A stretch of DNA of 64,000 nucleotides from Amphibalanus amphitrite (GCF_019059575.1 NW_024882927.1:1-64000), one strand, 5' to 3'; shown: positions 33,576 through 45,545, counted from the stretch's first letter. Made by a program: numbers and translations. The notes: generated by a model not told the origin, from the letters alone.

Positions 33576-34496
33576 CAAGGACAGCAGCATTTAGCCAGCA
33601 CGTTTATGTTTGTGGAAGCTGATCAGTGATCACGTAATGCACCAAAGACGAAAAGAAGGCGAAAACTCATTTTTTTTTTTTTGAAGTTATCCCGTATTGT
33701 AATCGAGGCCCACGCTGGATTCGGCACCCCTGCAGTCTGCCATGACAATTGGTATCACCCGCCACACATCGCAAGCTTCAGCAACCCCTCATTTTCCCTT
33801 CTCTCTTGCCCCATTCATTTCCCTTCTTGAGCTACTTGCGACAATGTCGGGCCCAAATAGGAAATATGGGCTGCGACATATTTTTAACCAACATGCAGTG
33901 TACAGTGAAACGATTCACTACGGGAAGGCTGCAATCAATTCAAAAATGATTGGCGATTCAGAATAAAAAAGGTGCATCATCTTAACGTGCATAACTTTTC
34001 ATCAGACATGGCACACCACAAATACTCACGGTTTGGATAAGAAAATGGCCATTTTTATTTAAACCCACCTAAAACGTGTCAACAAAGGCACCGACGACCG
34101 GAAAAGAATTGAGATTGCTAAGCAATGTTTCGTAGTCCTTTTACATTGTTTTCTCCCCGATTTATCTTGCCAGTTTTTCTGTAGGGAGGTGGGTCGCAAA
34201 TAGGAAAGGGTCGCTAGTAAGCATCCTTACCCTACACCGACAATCAACCTCACCCGAATACGACAGCTTTGATGAGCAGAACTAGTGTTCTCGTATCAAA
34301 CTTGTCAAATGTGATGCAAAATTATTGTACTTTGGAGCTGTTTTGCCAAGTCGTTTCGAAAATTTTCGGGCGGCGCTACGCACAAAAAAAAGAGAGGAAT
34401 GTGACTAATATCGTCCCCATGCGGGGAGGGGCGTTCCTATACATTATCTGATTGGTGCTACCTACACGTCAATAATTAGGTACTATCCTGATATAT

Positions 34497-34592
34497 CGCC
34501 GGTCTCGTAGCTCAGTCGGTAGAGCGTTGGATTCCGCATGGTGAGAGCACGCGTTCCCGGTTATAACAGTTCGGGTTCGAAGCACGACGGGC
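34497..34592 (+). repeat. tRNA-derived SINE head or tRNA pseudogene
   Basis: It has a box-A-like TAGCTCAGTCGG and a box-B-like GGTTCGAAGC spaced as in a tRNA, but the 5' GGTCTCG is not matched by a complementary acceptor strand. It is more likely a SINE head than a working tRNA gene. Confidence 0.55.
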
Positions 34593-35032
34593 GATTGACG
34601 TTTATGGGCCTTCCGAAAGGTATGGTTGCGGTTGATGGCAGGCCGTAGCCAGGCGAAGTCAGTAAGGGGACCGGCCGTGCGCGGCTATGTGCGCACGTTA
34701 AACTTTGGACTCCAAATTCTGCCATAGAACCGGAATTGCGCGATCGGAGTGTAGAGGGCAGGGTCACCTCAACAAGCTTTGCTTAGCGGGGGCTCTGTCC
34801 TTGTGAATGCTTCCATTCAAAAGGTTCGGCCTAAATTTATAAAAAAGCTCAGAGGCTTTTGACGTCAACCATCTTAAATTGAAACGGATTTCGAATCTGA
34901 TCTACTGTGCAATATGTAGGCTTTCGGTCCATTGCCATTGCACATGCAATGAAGTACGGTAACAATGTCTACATTTGGGTTTTTAGTCGGCCAATCCGTC
35001 CCCCCATTTAAAATTCTGTGGCGACGCCCCTG
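34593..35032. other. Unassigned, ending in a lone hAT-type terminus
   Basis: The stretch ends with GTGGCGACGCCCCTG at 35018-35032, the complement of the classic CAGGGGCGTCGCCAC hAT end. No matching left end or target duplication was found, so the element is truncated or older. Confidence 0.45.
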
Positions 35033-35039
35033 TGCCGTA

Positions 35040-35250
35040 CGCCACTTTTTTTCTGCCCAGCGCAGGTCACTCAACGTACCATTCTCAACAGACACAAAGA
35101 CACGCGAGGTAGCGGCTGTATGTATGTAGGTACGCATGCTCCATCTACCCTACGGTTCACGTCACAATCGCTGATTGACAGACATGTGGACACTGAGAGA
35201 AACAATGACCCACACAAGGGGGCGGCCGGTAGCTTGCTTCTTCTTCCTTA
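35040..35250 (+). pseudogene. Second isolated zinc-finger relic
   Basis: It encodes a fragment with S-Q-S-L-I-D-R-H-V-D-T-E after R-F-T, like a C2H2 helix, and aligns with 16500-16700. The zinc knuckle is degraded. It lies just outside the array. Confidence 0.5.
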
Positions 35251-35996
35251 AAAATTGTTTGACATGAAGAAGTAGAGCTGAAAGTTTCATTAGTTGTTCT
35301 TCCATGACAATCATGATCAGCTGGATTTCGGTAGCATGTATTGGTAGTCAAGGTGACGCTGAAAAGTCTAAGGGAAAGATTGCGCAATTTGCAAAAACGA
35401 ATGTGTTGAAATAGGCATATAACAGTTGTTAAAAGCGGAATCGACGTATGCACTCTGTATGCTTGATATACTCTTAGGTAACTACATATATTTGCCGTTT
35501 TGTCTCGCTTGTATGCTATTGCTCGCTTGTGTCTCATATGTATATGAAGCCTGCAGAGTCTCCTGACAAATGGTTGAAACGGCATATATCTATGCATCTT
35601 TCGAGCCCGATGAGTTCACATTTTCTTTCAATACATTACTGGATAACCGTACCTAGGAGTTATCCCTTCCAGTTTATCCCGTTTTCCGCTAGGTGTGTGC
35701 GGCATTCCTGCCATCTGGCGGCTGCCAGAGCCACAGATGGCACTGCCACATCGCACCAGCATCCGGCGGCACCGCCACGCATCTGACAGGACGAGCGACG
35801 GGGCGGCCGCCGCTCCCTACCCAATACGCACTGATTCGCACATTATCAGTGCCCGTGCAGGGATCAATTAGCGTCATTAGCACGCTCGGAGGCCGGGGCG
35901 CGGAGAGCGAGCGGCCCATCTCGCGGCGTGATTCGGCCCTCCGTGATGGGCGGCGCCCCGTGACCGATGGCCGGCAGGTGTCACTCACTGCCTGAT
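35251..35996. other. Unassigned, CpG-rich in its right half
   Basis: Several mutually overlapping short ORFs occur in 35690-36000, none with recognisable motifs. Repeated CATCTGGCGGCTGCCAG-like words occur near 35710. Confidence 0.3.
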
Positions 35997-36760
35997 TAAT
36001 AGATAGATAGATAGATATTTATTCACAAAAGGTCCACTCAAAAGTGTGGCTTTTCACTTCCGCACGTCACAAAATAAGACATGAGTAAACATTCACACGC
36101 AGCTACTTAAACAGGGTTAAAAGGTTAAAATGAACTAAAAGAAGATAAAGAGCACCAGTTACATAGGAACATCTAAAATTATTCAGTTACCGGACGCCGA
36201 CCGCTCGGACCTCAGGTGTCTTTTCACGGCTGCCCTGTTCACAGTGCCCTGCGTTCTGCGCACGCTGTTATAGCCCTGCACGGCGCTATAGCACAGCCGA
36301 TTCCGCCCCGCCTCCGTATGTATGCTCGGCAGTGACAAGCTGTCGGCATCTCGAGTGTCGTGCTGATGCAGCCGGCTCGCTGGGGGACCAATGGTTTCAG
36401 CAAGCACCGCTGGCACACGGTGTGTCACAAGTCGATGTACGGACATAATCCTGTGGTACTGAATAAGCTGCTCAGCAGTGAGCCATCAGACATGACAAAT
36501 GACGTCAGCAACGCGCTGATGTTTGCGTCGCCCGCTCAGCACTCGCGCGGCAAAGTTTACCAGCTTTTGTAGCCGACGCTTCTCCGTCTGACCACATACG
36601 CCGAACACCGACAGACAGTAGCTATGGATAATGAAGATAAAACGGGAGAATAATTCAGGGCACCCGGCCACCTCGGACTGTGTCCACTGCACCAGTTGAT
36701 CGGGGCTTGCAACGTAATGTCTTCATGAACGAAATCAAGGCGGGACTGGTGTGTCATTCC
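35997..36760 (-). pseudogene. 3' part of a LINE (non-LTR retrotransposon), C-terminal RT relic
   Basis: On the minus strand there are successive blocks typical of the LINE C-terminus: S-V-F-G-V-C-G, then R-L-Q-K-L-V-N-F-A-A-R-V-L-S-G-R-R-K, L-T-A-E-Q-L-I-Q-Y-H, and H-D-T-R-D-A-D-S-L-S-L-P followed by T-E-A-G-R. They lie in broken frames. AATAAATATC and then (ATCT)n at 36000-36020 form the 3' tail. It is not functional. Confidence 0.8.
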
Positions 36761-37290
36761 GCTCGTTTATGGTGTACCTAATTCATTCAATATTTTTATT
36801 CTCCTTTTCAATGAACGTGGAATTGTGATAGGTAATCACGATATGCTCCTAGCCGTGTTTAGTGTTAGGTGTATGCATACCCACAACTGTGAAAACCCAT
36901 AGTTTTGCATTGTCCTAGTGATAAGAAATTGTCGATAAAATCGTCATCGCAATTTGTGGAAGTCACCAAACACCATATAACCATCTGGTCACTAGCACCG
37001 GACTATGTTGCTACGCGGGGCCCGGACACCTATGACTAGGTATGTCCGGAGGGCTGCTCGGCGGGCTACTGGCGGGGCCGTCGTGACCTGTTGCCAGGTG
37101 GTTTTATTTTGCACTTAATTTTCGTGTTAATTTTTCATTTTTTGTGCGTTTATTTGTGTTTATGTTTTGTAGGAAAGGCGCTTTGATTTAAGCATTTTGC
37201 TTTTGCGCCGATCCACGATTATTTTCTCCGATGTTTGTTGTTCTTGGTTACCAAAATATACTGAACTGAACTGAACTGAACCGGAGAAGC
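36761..37290 (+). mobile_element. Probable LINE 3' end with (CTGAA)n tail, otherwise unassigned
   Basis: TACCAAAATATACTGAACTG with four CTGAA repeats at about 37250-37280 looks like the simple-repeat tail of a non-LTR element in plus orientation. The upstream 250 bp (from about 37000) may be its 3' UTR, with no coding remnant. Confidence 0.5.
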
Positions 37291-38051
37291 ACTTCTGGTA
37301 ATATTGAAAGATTTAAATCGTGGTCGGTGGCTTGTGGTTTTGTCATGGATTTGGCACACTTAGCTTGCCAAGAGGGTCTAAAGATCGAGTAGTCGGGAAG
37401 GAGCCCACCTCAGGAACGGTAGAACGGAACTAACTAGACACGGGCGCGATTGAACGTACCCAGGGAGCTGCCTGCTGTCGAGCTCTGCCACAATATTTCA
37501 GCATTAAATGCTTTCACTTCGCCGTAGCCTATCATTAAAATAATTCATGAATATACAAACTTAATCCCTGCATGACAAAATATAACAGATGATAGTGACG
37601 ATAAATCAAGGGCGGCCACCATTGCAAAATTTACGAATGCTGGTGGTGGTGGCGACAGCGGAGCCGTCAGGAGCAGGAGAGGCAGCAATAATGGTAATTT
37701 TTAATGGTAAAATCACGCCACTGGCCTGACCTTAGGTCACGGATATAAAAATCCGAGATATACAAATTATAGGCGCTCATAACATCATGCATTCCACCAA
37801 GTTTAAAACCTTTCTGACAAACACTGTAGGCTGGACACGATTGCAAACTTTTTTAGGCTTGGTCAGTTAACTTGACCTGGTGACCTGATCTGACATGACC
37901 TGGGGTCACAAATTTCACACATTGTCCAAAATTGATGTACAGAAAGGTACTCCTAGCGGCGCGGCGCTACGTGCCGCGGTTTTTTTATTCACACACAAAA
38001 AACGCGACAGGGTGGTAACATATGCCCTCCCCCCTTCCACTGGGGCGTAGG
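37291..38051. mobile_element. Right part of a TTAA-type AGGTCA-rich element, left border lost
   Basis: From about 37720 the DNA carries CTGACC/AGGTCA motifs, a GGCGCGGCGCTACGTGCC palindrome and CCCTCCCCCC, and ends GGGGCGTAGG next to the TTAA at 38052. The layout matches the right half of the 24224 and 50729 elements. 37291-37700 has nothing recognisable. Confidence 0.5.
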
Positions 38052-38055
38052 TTAA

Positions 38056-38785
38056 CCCTCGCCCGTATTGGTGTTTTTCCAGCCGCGAACGTATAAAGGG
38101 GGGGGGCCGTTGGCCCCCCTTGCCGTTTCGCCCCTGATCGAGCTAGAGCTTCGCGGAAAAAACGAGCGTGTTGCCCGTGACGAGAGGAAGCCAATGATAC
38201 CCAATTTTAAGGTCCTAGGTCATCGGTTGACCTTCCAGGTCAGGTCAATGACTCAAAAGTCGGGAAAATCGGGACGTGTTAGAAAGTCGTAAAGCGTAGC
38301 TGCTATGGGGTTTTTCGGGGTGCTGATCACGAATATCATGTTAGTTTTGATCACAGATGATGTCTTCATGCATTTAGGCCAGGTCGGGTCAGGTCAGGTC
38401 AGGTCAACCAGTAAGGGTATTCGTAGTAGGTGGCAACCGCCTCTGACAGCTTCGTAACATGTTACAAAGGCACCAAAACTACTTCGTAAATGTTTATATG
38501 GGTGCTAAGTTCGAATTCAGCTCCAAAAACTGGCCTAGAAACATGTAAAACTCGAAAAAGTGAACCGAGGTCATCAAAGGTCAATGACCTGACCTAGGTC
38601 ATTAGGGTCAGGGTCATGAAAATTTCAGGGTAGGTGTAAAATTGATTAACGCGAGGGTACTGAAAGTTGCGCCGTGATCGGCCGCTTTTTACGCGAGTTA
38701 TTATTTTATTTGCGTTATTTGCTTTATTTGCGAAAAACCGAGGGGGGGGGGGTCCGTTCGACCCCCCCCCCTATACGGGCGAGGG
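38056..38785. mobile_element. piggyBac-type TTAA MITE, 730 bp
   Basis: A perfect 13-bp inverted repeat, CCCTCGCCCGTAT, is flanked by TTAA (38052-38055 and 38786-38789). G/C-runs lie inside the ends. AGGTCA motifs are abundant, including a tandem run at about 38382-38404. It shares its left TTAA with the truncated element before it. Confidence 0.88.
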
Positions 38786-38789
38786 TTAA

Positions 38790-40927
38790 GGCCTTGCAGA
38801 ATTTTACTGATGAGGTCGTAGGTCAATGGTCTGACCTGACCTTAAAGTGCAATTATTGGCAAAAGAGATTGCGCCTTGCTTGATTAAAAGTGTATCCATG
38901 TCTACTTTCAACTCTATTGATGGACATTTTGAGCTATCGCACCAAAACACCCGAGGTGGCGCGGGCGGGGCACCCGCGCCTCCTTTGTCAAGCAGGAATT
39001 GCCAAGCTAGTAGGTATGTCACATTATCACTGTCGCAATTTAAGGTGGCATATAATCGGGCAATGGTGATTTGATACGTTGCTTGTAGGTACAACACAGA
39101 CAATGTGGTCAGGCACAGGTCTGTGTGAGACGGCCAGGTCACTGACGAAACAGACTGTTTATATGCAAATGAGGGTCTGACGTGTCAGCATGAGTTAATG
39201 TCTGTGGGACTAGCGATGGCTCGGGATTTTTAGCCGGACGGGCAAAGTCAAATTACTGGGCGGTCGCTCCTCGGGGATGATCGCACATAGGGATGATCGC
39301 CGCGCAGGCCGGAGACATTTTAATTGCATCTCTAATGAATATAGAGCACCAACGCTTAAAGGGGCAGAGCTGAATGTCTTAAATTACTGGAGGAGAATGC
39401 ATTAAATTGTGTCTGGGCCAGTTCTGCATTCATACACGAATGTTAGAAATTACAGGGCTTGACCGAAGTTCCGAAGTAAAGGACAATATTCAATTACCTA
39501 CTTGCTCAGGCAAATAGCCGAGGCAGTAAAATTGCAGAACATAGTAATGATGTTCAGTTATACAATTATGAAGAATGTCATACGTTAGGAGCATTTTGTC
39601 ATAATTTGTTTTAATGACACGTTGCGGTGGCATAACTCGTGCACTCGTTAATGATAGTGTATGTCTCCCTGTAAATATCTAAGGGGCCAGTCCACCGTTC
39701 ACAAGCACGCTGTCTCCTAATGCTGCGGAGCATTCACGAATTGGTGGCATTGAACAACCAGCTGGAATGAAACGTTTTATGTAGTTTTTTTCGGAGAGCA
39801 CGATACACATAGATATAACATGATGAAAGTAGGTATATATGTAGATTGTAGGAATACTGCTTAAAAAAAAAAAACTAAGCGAAATTGAAAATGGCAATCA
39901 CTTAACACTAAAAACCGCATTCTTGCTATTCGCAAGCCCGCTGTGTTTCAAACGAAACCTCTGCAGGTAAGTACTGTGACCCTCTTGAGGTCCTTGCCGG
40001 CTAACCACGGCTCGCTGTGATCGGGATCGAGCCGAGACACCATGTCTCGCACCAGCGCGCCGCTCCAGTCGGCTAAACGCTGCCATTACCAGACATTCGG
40101 TGCAAGATAGCATCACAGAGGCACGGGGTCGCGCGCCCCTCGGCCGACGACAAACGGGCCCGAGGTATCGGCGTCGGCCGAGCGGCGGCGGCGTTCGGTC
40201 CTGTCGTCATGGTGACGAATGGGGACCGCAGCGGCGGCAGACGGCCAGACGACAGAGACATTGCCGCCGCCGGAGGCGGTATGGATTGCTCACAGAGCGG
40301 CGCCAATAGAACGATGGACGCGCTTGCAGGTCAGATACGATGTGTACGATAGGGGCTCGGTGTGCACTAACTTTCGGTCTTGTCAGCTGCGGGCCACGGC
40401 GGCGCGTTTCTAGAGGTGTGATGCCGCAGTTGTTCCGGACCCCGCCTCAGAACCCCGTCGATAGGTCACCGGACAAGGCCGGGGTGGTCATCGGTGGACA
40501 TCCGTGACCTCGCTCCGTTCGCTCTGCGACATCTGTGCAATGGTGCAATGACAGTGGTCATTGGTCAAGGCCGAAGTCTTACGAAGTTAAAATAGCATTT
40601 GATGTCGCTTTTGTATAGTTATATTTCACCATTTACCGGTTGTGGTCGTTGAGCTCATCATATGGGCTCGGCAGTCATTTTTCGTTTGAAACATCCATAC
40701 ATACGCGTTATGGATTACACAAGGACAACACGTTAGACAATATGCAAGATTGTAAAAAAAAAATGAAGCTTCCTTCACACTAACAGTCACGTAACGCGCA
40801 CACACGAAAACACGACAACGTTGCCTTTCTACAACATTTCCGACAGGACAAATATAAATGACTTCTGCTCGGCTGCCTGCCGCATCAAGCGTCGGCACAA
40901 CTAGCAAAGGCTGTTAAATACTGCCGT
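38790..40927. other. Gene-poor stretch with a CpG-rich block
   Basis: The first 90 bp keep AGGTCA-type motifs. 39990-40440 is CpG-rich and preceded by a good splice-donor consensus (CTGCAG then GTAAGTA at about 39962-39973). No open exon with a start was found next to it. The rest shows nothing I can name. Confidence 0.35.
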
Positions 40928-41902
40928 TCAGTGGTACCCACCCCCATGTCCCCCACCGTAACCACCATGTCCCCCACCATACCCGCCCCCGTGTCCCCCA
41001 CCGTACCCGCCTCCATACCCGCCACCATATTTGCTGCCGTGGTGGTCGCCCTTCTTGTACTTGTCGCTGTGGTACTTGCCGTGGTTGCCCTTGTACGCGT
41101 TGTGGTGGTCATGGCCGTACTTGCCCTTGCTGCCGCCGTACTTGTCGTAGTCGTGGCCGTTCTTGTAGTAGCCGTCGTGGCCCTTCTTCTGGTCGTAGTG
41201 ACCCTTCTTGTAGTGTCCGCCGTGGTACTTCTTGCCGTCGCTGCCTCCGTAATATCCGTGATGGTCGCTGTACTTGTTGTGGTAGCCGTCGTCGTGATAG
41301 TTATCGTAGAACTTCTTTTTGGCGTGGTATTCTTCCTTATGATAAATGTTTTTGTAGCCGTTGTTTTTGTGTCCCTTGTCGTAGTAGCCCTTGTTGCCGT
41401 ACTTGTGGCCCTTGTTGCCGTGGTACTTGTCGTGTTTATCTCCGTAGTACTTGCTACCGCCCTTGTAGCCGTGGTGGCTGTTGCCGTGATCGCCGTAGTA
41501 ACCCTTCTTGTTGCCGCTGCCGTGAGCGCCGTACTTATTGCCGTGGTGGCCGTGGCCGGAGTCGTAGTACTTGCCACCCTTGTAGCCTTTTTTGCCGTAG
41601 TGGCTGGCCCCGTGGCCGTTGTCGTAGTAGTACTTGCCGCCGTACTTGTCGTGGTACTTGTCGTTGTAGCCGGTGGCCGCTGCCTCCAGGTCGTAGGTCC
41701 CGGCTGACCTCTGCTGCCGGCTGAGCACCTCCTGGCGGCTGGAGCTGACCGATCCCTCACTGAGGGACCACTCACGTGCCGAGCTGCCGGACTGGCTGGA
41801 GACGGAGACCGACTCGGTACGGGACCCGCCACTGGAGGAGCACGGACTGCAGGCGAACGCTGCCACAGCAGTCACCAGGAGGACGCCCCTGGCCAGCGCC
41901 AT
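40928..41902 (-). CDS. Secreted His/Lys/Gly/Tyr-rich protein, DUF4779-like, cuticle-type
   Basis: This is 324 residues from the ATG at 41902. That ATG begins a clear signal peptide (MALARGVLLVTAVAAFACS), whereas an upstream in-frame ATG would bury it, so I chose 41902. After a Ser-rich stretch (residues 22-66) and SAGTYDLEAAATGY (67-79), the body is low-complexity G-H-K-Y-D. Residues 178-208 match the core of insect DUF4779-type proteins: a NGYKNIYHKEEYH block followed by KKFYDNYHDDGYH. The C-terminus (291-324) is a GGGY/GGGH repeat like those of many cuticle and shell-matrix proteins. Family members are extracellular and expressed in epidermis, but their biochemical role is not established. 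Metal or chitin association through His is only an inference. The shadow Thr/Ala and Val-rich frames on both strands are by-products of its repetitive codons. Confidence 0.85.
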   Translation of the reverse strand: MALARGVLLVTAVAAFACSPCSSSGGSRTESVSVSSQSGSSAREWSLSEGSVSSSRQEVLSRQQRSAGTYDLEAAATGYNDKYHDKYGGKYYYDNGHGASHYGKKGYKGGKYYDSGHGHHGNKYGAHGSGNKKGYYGDHGNSHHGYKGGSKYYGDKHDKYHGNKGHKYGNKGYYDKGHKNNGYKNIYHKEEYHAKKKFYDNYHDDGYHNKYSDHHGYYGGSDGKKYHGGHYKKGHYDQKKGHDGYYKNGHDYDKYGGSKGKYGHDHHNAYKGNHGKYHSDKYKKGDHHGSKYGGGYGGGYGGGHGGGYGGGHGGYGGGHGGGYH

Positions 41903-42017
41903 GGTGGTGGCCGCTGTCAAACTCGGCGAATTTAACACGACGGAGTGAGTGGTATGTGCTGCCACAGCACTGAACTGTGCTACACTGGCCACTGCTGGCT
42001 GTCGTCTGTTCAGCATG

Positions 42018-42027
42018 GTTTAAATAT
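42018..42027 (-). promoter_or_regulatory. Candidate TATA box of the DUF4779-like gene
   Basis: On the minus strand CATATTTAAA lies about 115 bp before the start codon. A transcription start about 30 bp downstream, near 41990, would exclude the upstream ATG at 42016 and leave a 5' UTR of about 90 bp. Confidence 0.4.
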
Positions 42028-42029
42028 GA

Positions 42030-43060
42030 ATTAAACGCCTCGATGGACACACTGGACATGACTGGGCCGAGCATGGAGTCGGTAAGGTCGATCGAGCGCC
42101 GCCGCACTGGCTATTTTCACCCGTATGGTGCCGGCGGTCGGGCGTCACGAGATTGCGGCTCGCGGACTCCGCGTGCGTGGCGCAATGCACGCAGCCGGCA
42201 ACCAGCTAAGGTCGGCTCGTGAATTTCCACGGTAACAAACTCGTGAACGTCCGAGATCGGCAGCCACTTAAACGCGTCATGCATTGGCATGCAAGTCTAT
42301 TGGCGAGGGAGGGGGGCGGTTTTTCCAGAGCCCGAAAGAACATGGCCGTGCCTACCACACACACAAAAAGACAACTGAGGACCGAGGAGTAGCCTTGCGA
42401 CGAAGAACTGCTACCTTGACGGAACTGGCAGGATCCAAGGAATGAAAACCCTGCCGATTATATCGAAGCAGCAGTGCGTGAGGTGAGTGAATCGTAGAGG
42501 GCCGATCGTGTGGCAGGGTCCAGTACATATTTGGCCACCTGATACTACCCATGGGGAAGCCCGCATCGTAATGTCTCCTACCCATTGCGGAGCATTCTGC
42601 TCGCCATTCTCCACCAGCCATCTGCTCTTTATGGCTGCAGTTCGCGCTGTGACCCGACTGGTAGACAATTGTCTCGATTAGCCATTGAGGCGCAGCGCGG
42701 ACACTGTCAAACAGCCGGCCAGCGGCCATACAGAACCGTGCAGCGGCCGGCCGGTTTACGGCGCGGCGCCTTTTAGAGCCGCGCCACAATTGTCACCGGC
42801 CTAATTGGCGCGATCAACACCCAGCGGCTACGAGAAGATATCGCACCTGTCAGTGACGGGTACTGCACACTTCCCGGAGCTATTACACTTCCCACAAATG
42901 ACCCATCGTGAAACGATTTCTACGGTATGTGACATAACCAATAGGAAGTATCAATTTGCCATGTTCTTATTTATATTTGGGACACGTTTCGGCTGTTGTA
43001 TCTCACTATGCAATGTGAATAAGTTTACGCGATTTGTAACTGTTGATGCATATTTGAACT
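42030..43060. other. Intergenic DNA, nothing recognised
   Basis: Upstream flank of the DUF4779-like gene, with overlapping short ORFs on both strands at 42350-42790 and no motifs that I know. Confidence 0.3.
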
Positions 43061-43064
43061 TTAA

Positions 43065-43909
43065 CCCTATTAGTGGCGGGGGTTGTTTTTATCCACCCCT
43101 CAGGTTTTTCGGGAATATCTCCGAAACCGCTGAAGCTACGATGCTGAAATTTTCTGACTTTTCCTAAAACTAAATTGGGCACATTCCCTGAAAATTGCAA
43201 GTTCATAACTTTACCAGGGGCGGCTCCAGAGCACTGGGAATTGGGGGGTCCTATTCGTGAAGCGAGTCATTTGGGCGAAGATCACGATGCTGCACCAGTT
43301 TTACGAACAGTGAATGAAAGGTATCATGTGATAACCCTCTTTTGACACGTTTTTGCTAGAATAGGCGGATCCAGGCGTCCAAAAAGGGGGGTTATGTTTT
43401 ACCTCCCAACATAGGTGCCCTGACACCGCCTATGCATGACCAATACAATTGTAGTCGTTCTCTCATAAGAAAATTGTAACATAACAAGACCATTACCACC
43501 CTTTTTAGAAACAGTACCAACAAAAACCTTATTTACTATACTTTTTGTGTACCCCCAATCTCAATGATCTGTATCCGCCTATGTTTTTTGAAAATGCATA
43601 TTTTTAGGATCCATGTGAATTCCTGGTTCATTTTCTATTGATCGGCAAAAGTTGCGTTAAGATTGGTTCAGAAACCTGGCCGTGATAAGCAGTCTAAAAT
43701 GTATCTGCAATTTGCCCGTTTTTACCCCCTCTACCCCCCTATTGACATTTTTTAATTTTTATTTTTTAGAAATGTAGATCACGTTGAGCGAAATCGAATG
43801 CCGTTTGAATTTTGAAAATCGGCCCGTTAGGTCTCGAGATATCAAGGGGGGGTCGTAAACAGCCCCCCTGTCACTAATAGGGGTAGCCAGGAGCCTGCCA
43901 CTAATAGGG
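43065..43909. mobile_element. piggyBac-type TTAA MITE, 845 bp
   Basis: A perfect 13-bp inverted repeat, CCCTATTAGTGGC, is flanked by TTAA (43061-43064 and 43910-43913). Inside the left end comes TTTTTCGGGAATATCTCCG, closely like TTTTTCGCGAATATCTCAA in the 24224 element. At 43217 and around 43370-43590 are hAT-like termini (CAGGGGCGGCTCCAG and the complement of CATAGGCGGATACAG), suggesting old nested insertions. I found no clean target duplication for those. Confidence 0.85.
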
Positions 43910-43913
43910 TTAA

Positions 43914-44985
43914 ATGTCTTGGTAAAAATAGTTAATGGTGTACAAGAATGTGTGTTGATTGGAAAAGTGTTCACCATAAATAAGTCTTGCCCCGTTAAGA
44001 CCCTGGGGAGAAATAAAAGTCAAAGACAATCGAATCCTGTTCGCCGTTTTTCTTTGGTTTTACTGTATGCCTGGCCTATTCAAATACATTAGCCAGAGGG
44101 GTGTGGTAATAACTGGTGTAAGCAAATTGACCACGGTCAAAAATGCATTACCAGAATGCACTTAAGCCAACATTTTGGGATGGTCTCGTTCCTAAGTCGG
44201 CTAAGAGCTTCGGTCCAGAAAATAAATTTATCGTTGGCATACAGTAAAATACATACCAAACTCGGCCGGTGATAAATTTTCAAGACCTCAGTCCTTACTG
44301 ATTTTTGAACTCGGCCTTCGGCCTCGTTCAAAAATCCAGTAAGGACCTCGGTCTTGAAAATTTATTTACACCGGCCTCGTTCAGTATTATATATTACCCA
44401 TCTATCAATCTAGGCCAATGCACAGGCCATTTGGTGGGCTGAACCCGGACGAAAAGCTGTTATAATACATCTTCATAAATCTTGCTGGGAGAATCCACCA
44501 GTCTCAGAATAGTAGCAATTATTGCTTAGCCCCTAATAAAGGTGGCTAATACGCTACCAAATTACTTATTTAACACCTTAGTCCCGATGGCTTTCGTGAA
44601 AGCATTTAGATGGGGTGACCTAGCTCGGAAGTGAAATAATTCACACTGCAGCTGCAAATTTGTCATGATTTGAACGAACATATAAGTGCTAATTCGCATA
44701 ATTAGTTTCTCGGTCCACAGGAATCACCAGGCGTCCGGCACTCACATGACAGATGACAGTGTTCGTGCTCACATCGGCCATCAACTGTAGGATCATGGAC
44801 GTGAAGTAGCTGTTGTGGATAGGAAATAAATCAGGTCACCATCGTATTGTGTTTATTGTTAATAGTAACTATGCTGGAACACAGCCTAAAACCATTTAAT
44901 TCGTTCGTTCGTAAAATGTTAAAAACGGGTCATAGGTAGTGCGTAAAAATGGCAACTGGGAAACTTTCACCCCTTTAAACCGTCC
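43914..44985. other. Intergenic DNA apart from the hairpin at 44257-44385
   Basis: AT-rich with only short ORFs. I see no gene or element signature outside the hairpin. Confidence 0.3.
44257..44385. repeat. Short foldback (hairpin) element
   Basis: The arms CGGCCGGTGATAAATTTTCA and the complement of TGAAAATTTATTTACACCGG extend through AAGACC and GTCCTTACTG to a small loop around GGCCTTCGGCCTCG. It would form a long hairpin. No gene is present. Confidence 0.8.
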
Positions 44986-45545
44986 GCTGCCACCCTTATC
45001 CACTGTCACATGTGGCCACTGTCCAGTGTCACCTCTGTCCACCGTCTCCACTGCCACTTCTGTCCACAGTTCACCTCTGTCCACCGCCACCGCTGTCCAG
45101 TGTCCACTGCCACCTCTATAATCTGTCACCTAGGTCCACTGTCCACTGTCGCCTCTATCCACTGTCACTTGTATCCACTGTCGCCTCTGTCCACTGTCAC
45201 TTGTATCCACTGTCGCCTCTGTCCACTGTCACCTGTATCCACGGTCGCCTATATCCACTGTCACCTGTATCCACGGTCGCCTCTGTCCACTGTCACCTGT
45301 ATCCACGGTCGCCTCTGTCCACTGTCACTTGTATCCACGGTCGCCTCTGTCCACTGTCACCTGTATCCACGGTCGCCTCTGTCCGCTGTCACCTGTATCC
45401 ACGGTCACCTCTGTCCACTGTCACCTGTATCCACGGTCGCATGTATCCACTGTCACCTGTATCCACGGTCACATGTATCCACTGTCACCTGTATCTACTG
45501 TCACCTGTATCCACTGTCTGTCACCTTTGTCCACTGTCACCAGTC
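44986..45545. repeat. Minisatellite (CCACTGTCACCTGTATCCAC and variants)
   Basis: Half-units of about 15 bp alternate in roughly 30-bp units: TCCACTGTCACCTGTA and TCCACGGTCGCCTCTG. The left part is more degenerate. Several plus-strand frames stay open (His/Cys/Leu/Pro-rich) because of periodicity, and none has a plausible protein. Confidence 0.85.

Larger units (their letters stand above)
31751..34234. mobile_element. Full-length TAGGGTAAG-type element, split by an LTR element
   Basis: The left end is TAGGGTAAGATACATAAATA. The right end, reading out as GTCGCTAGTAAGCATCC then TTACCCTA, is its imperfect inverted complement. Removing the LTR insertion leaves about 1.02 kb, similar to the 991-bp relative at 11725. 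Only its first 200 bp survive at the starts of U2, U3 and U5. Confidence 0.7.

Noticed and set aside
34497..34592. Functional tRNA gene
   Set aside because: Box A and box B are present, but the acceptor stem does not pair and the spacer region is too long, so a SINE head is more likely.
39962..39973. Splice donor CTGCAG then GTAAGTA
   Set aside because: Strong consensus, but no open exon, start codon or partner acceptor could be linked to it.
40885..41832. Thr/Ala-rich minus frame and Val/Ala-rich plus frame over the DUF4779-like gene
   Set aside because: Shadow frames of repetitive Lys/Tyr/Gly/His codons; only the chosen frame has a signal peptide and a family motif.
43217..43590. A nested hAT-like element with CAGGGGCGGCTCCAG and CATAGGCGGATACAG ends
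   Set aside because: The ends look right, but no matching 8-bp target duplication was found at either candidate right border.
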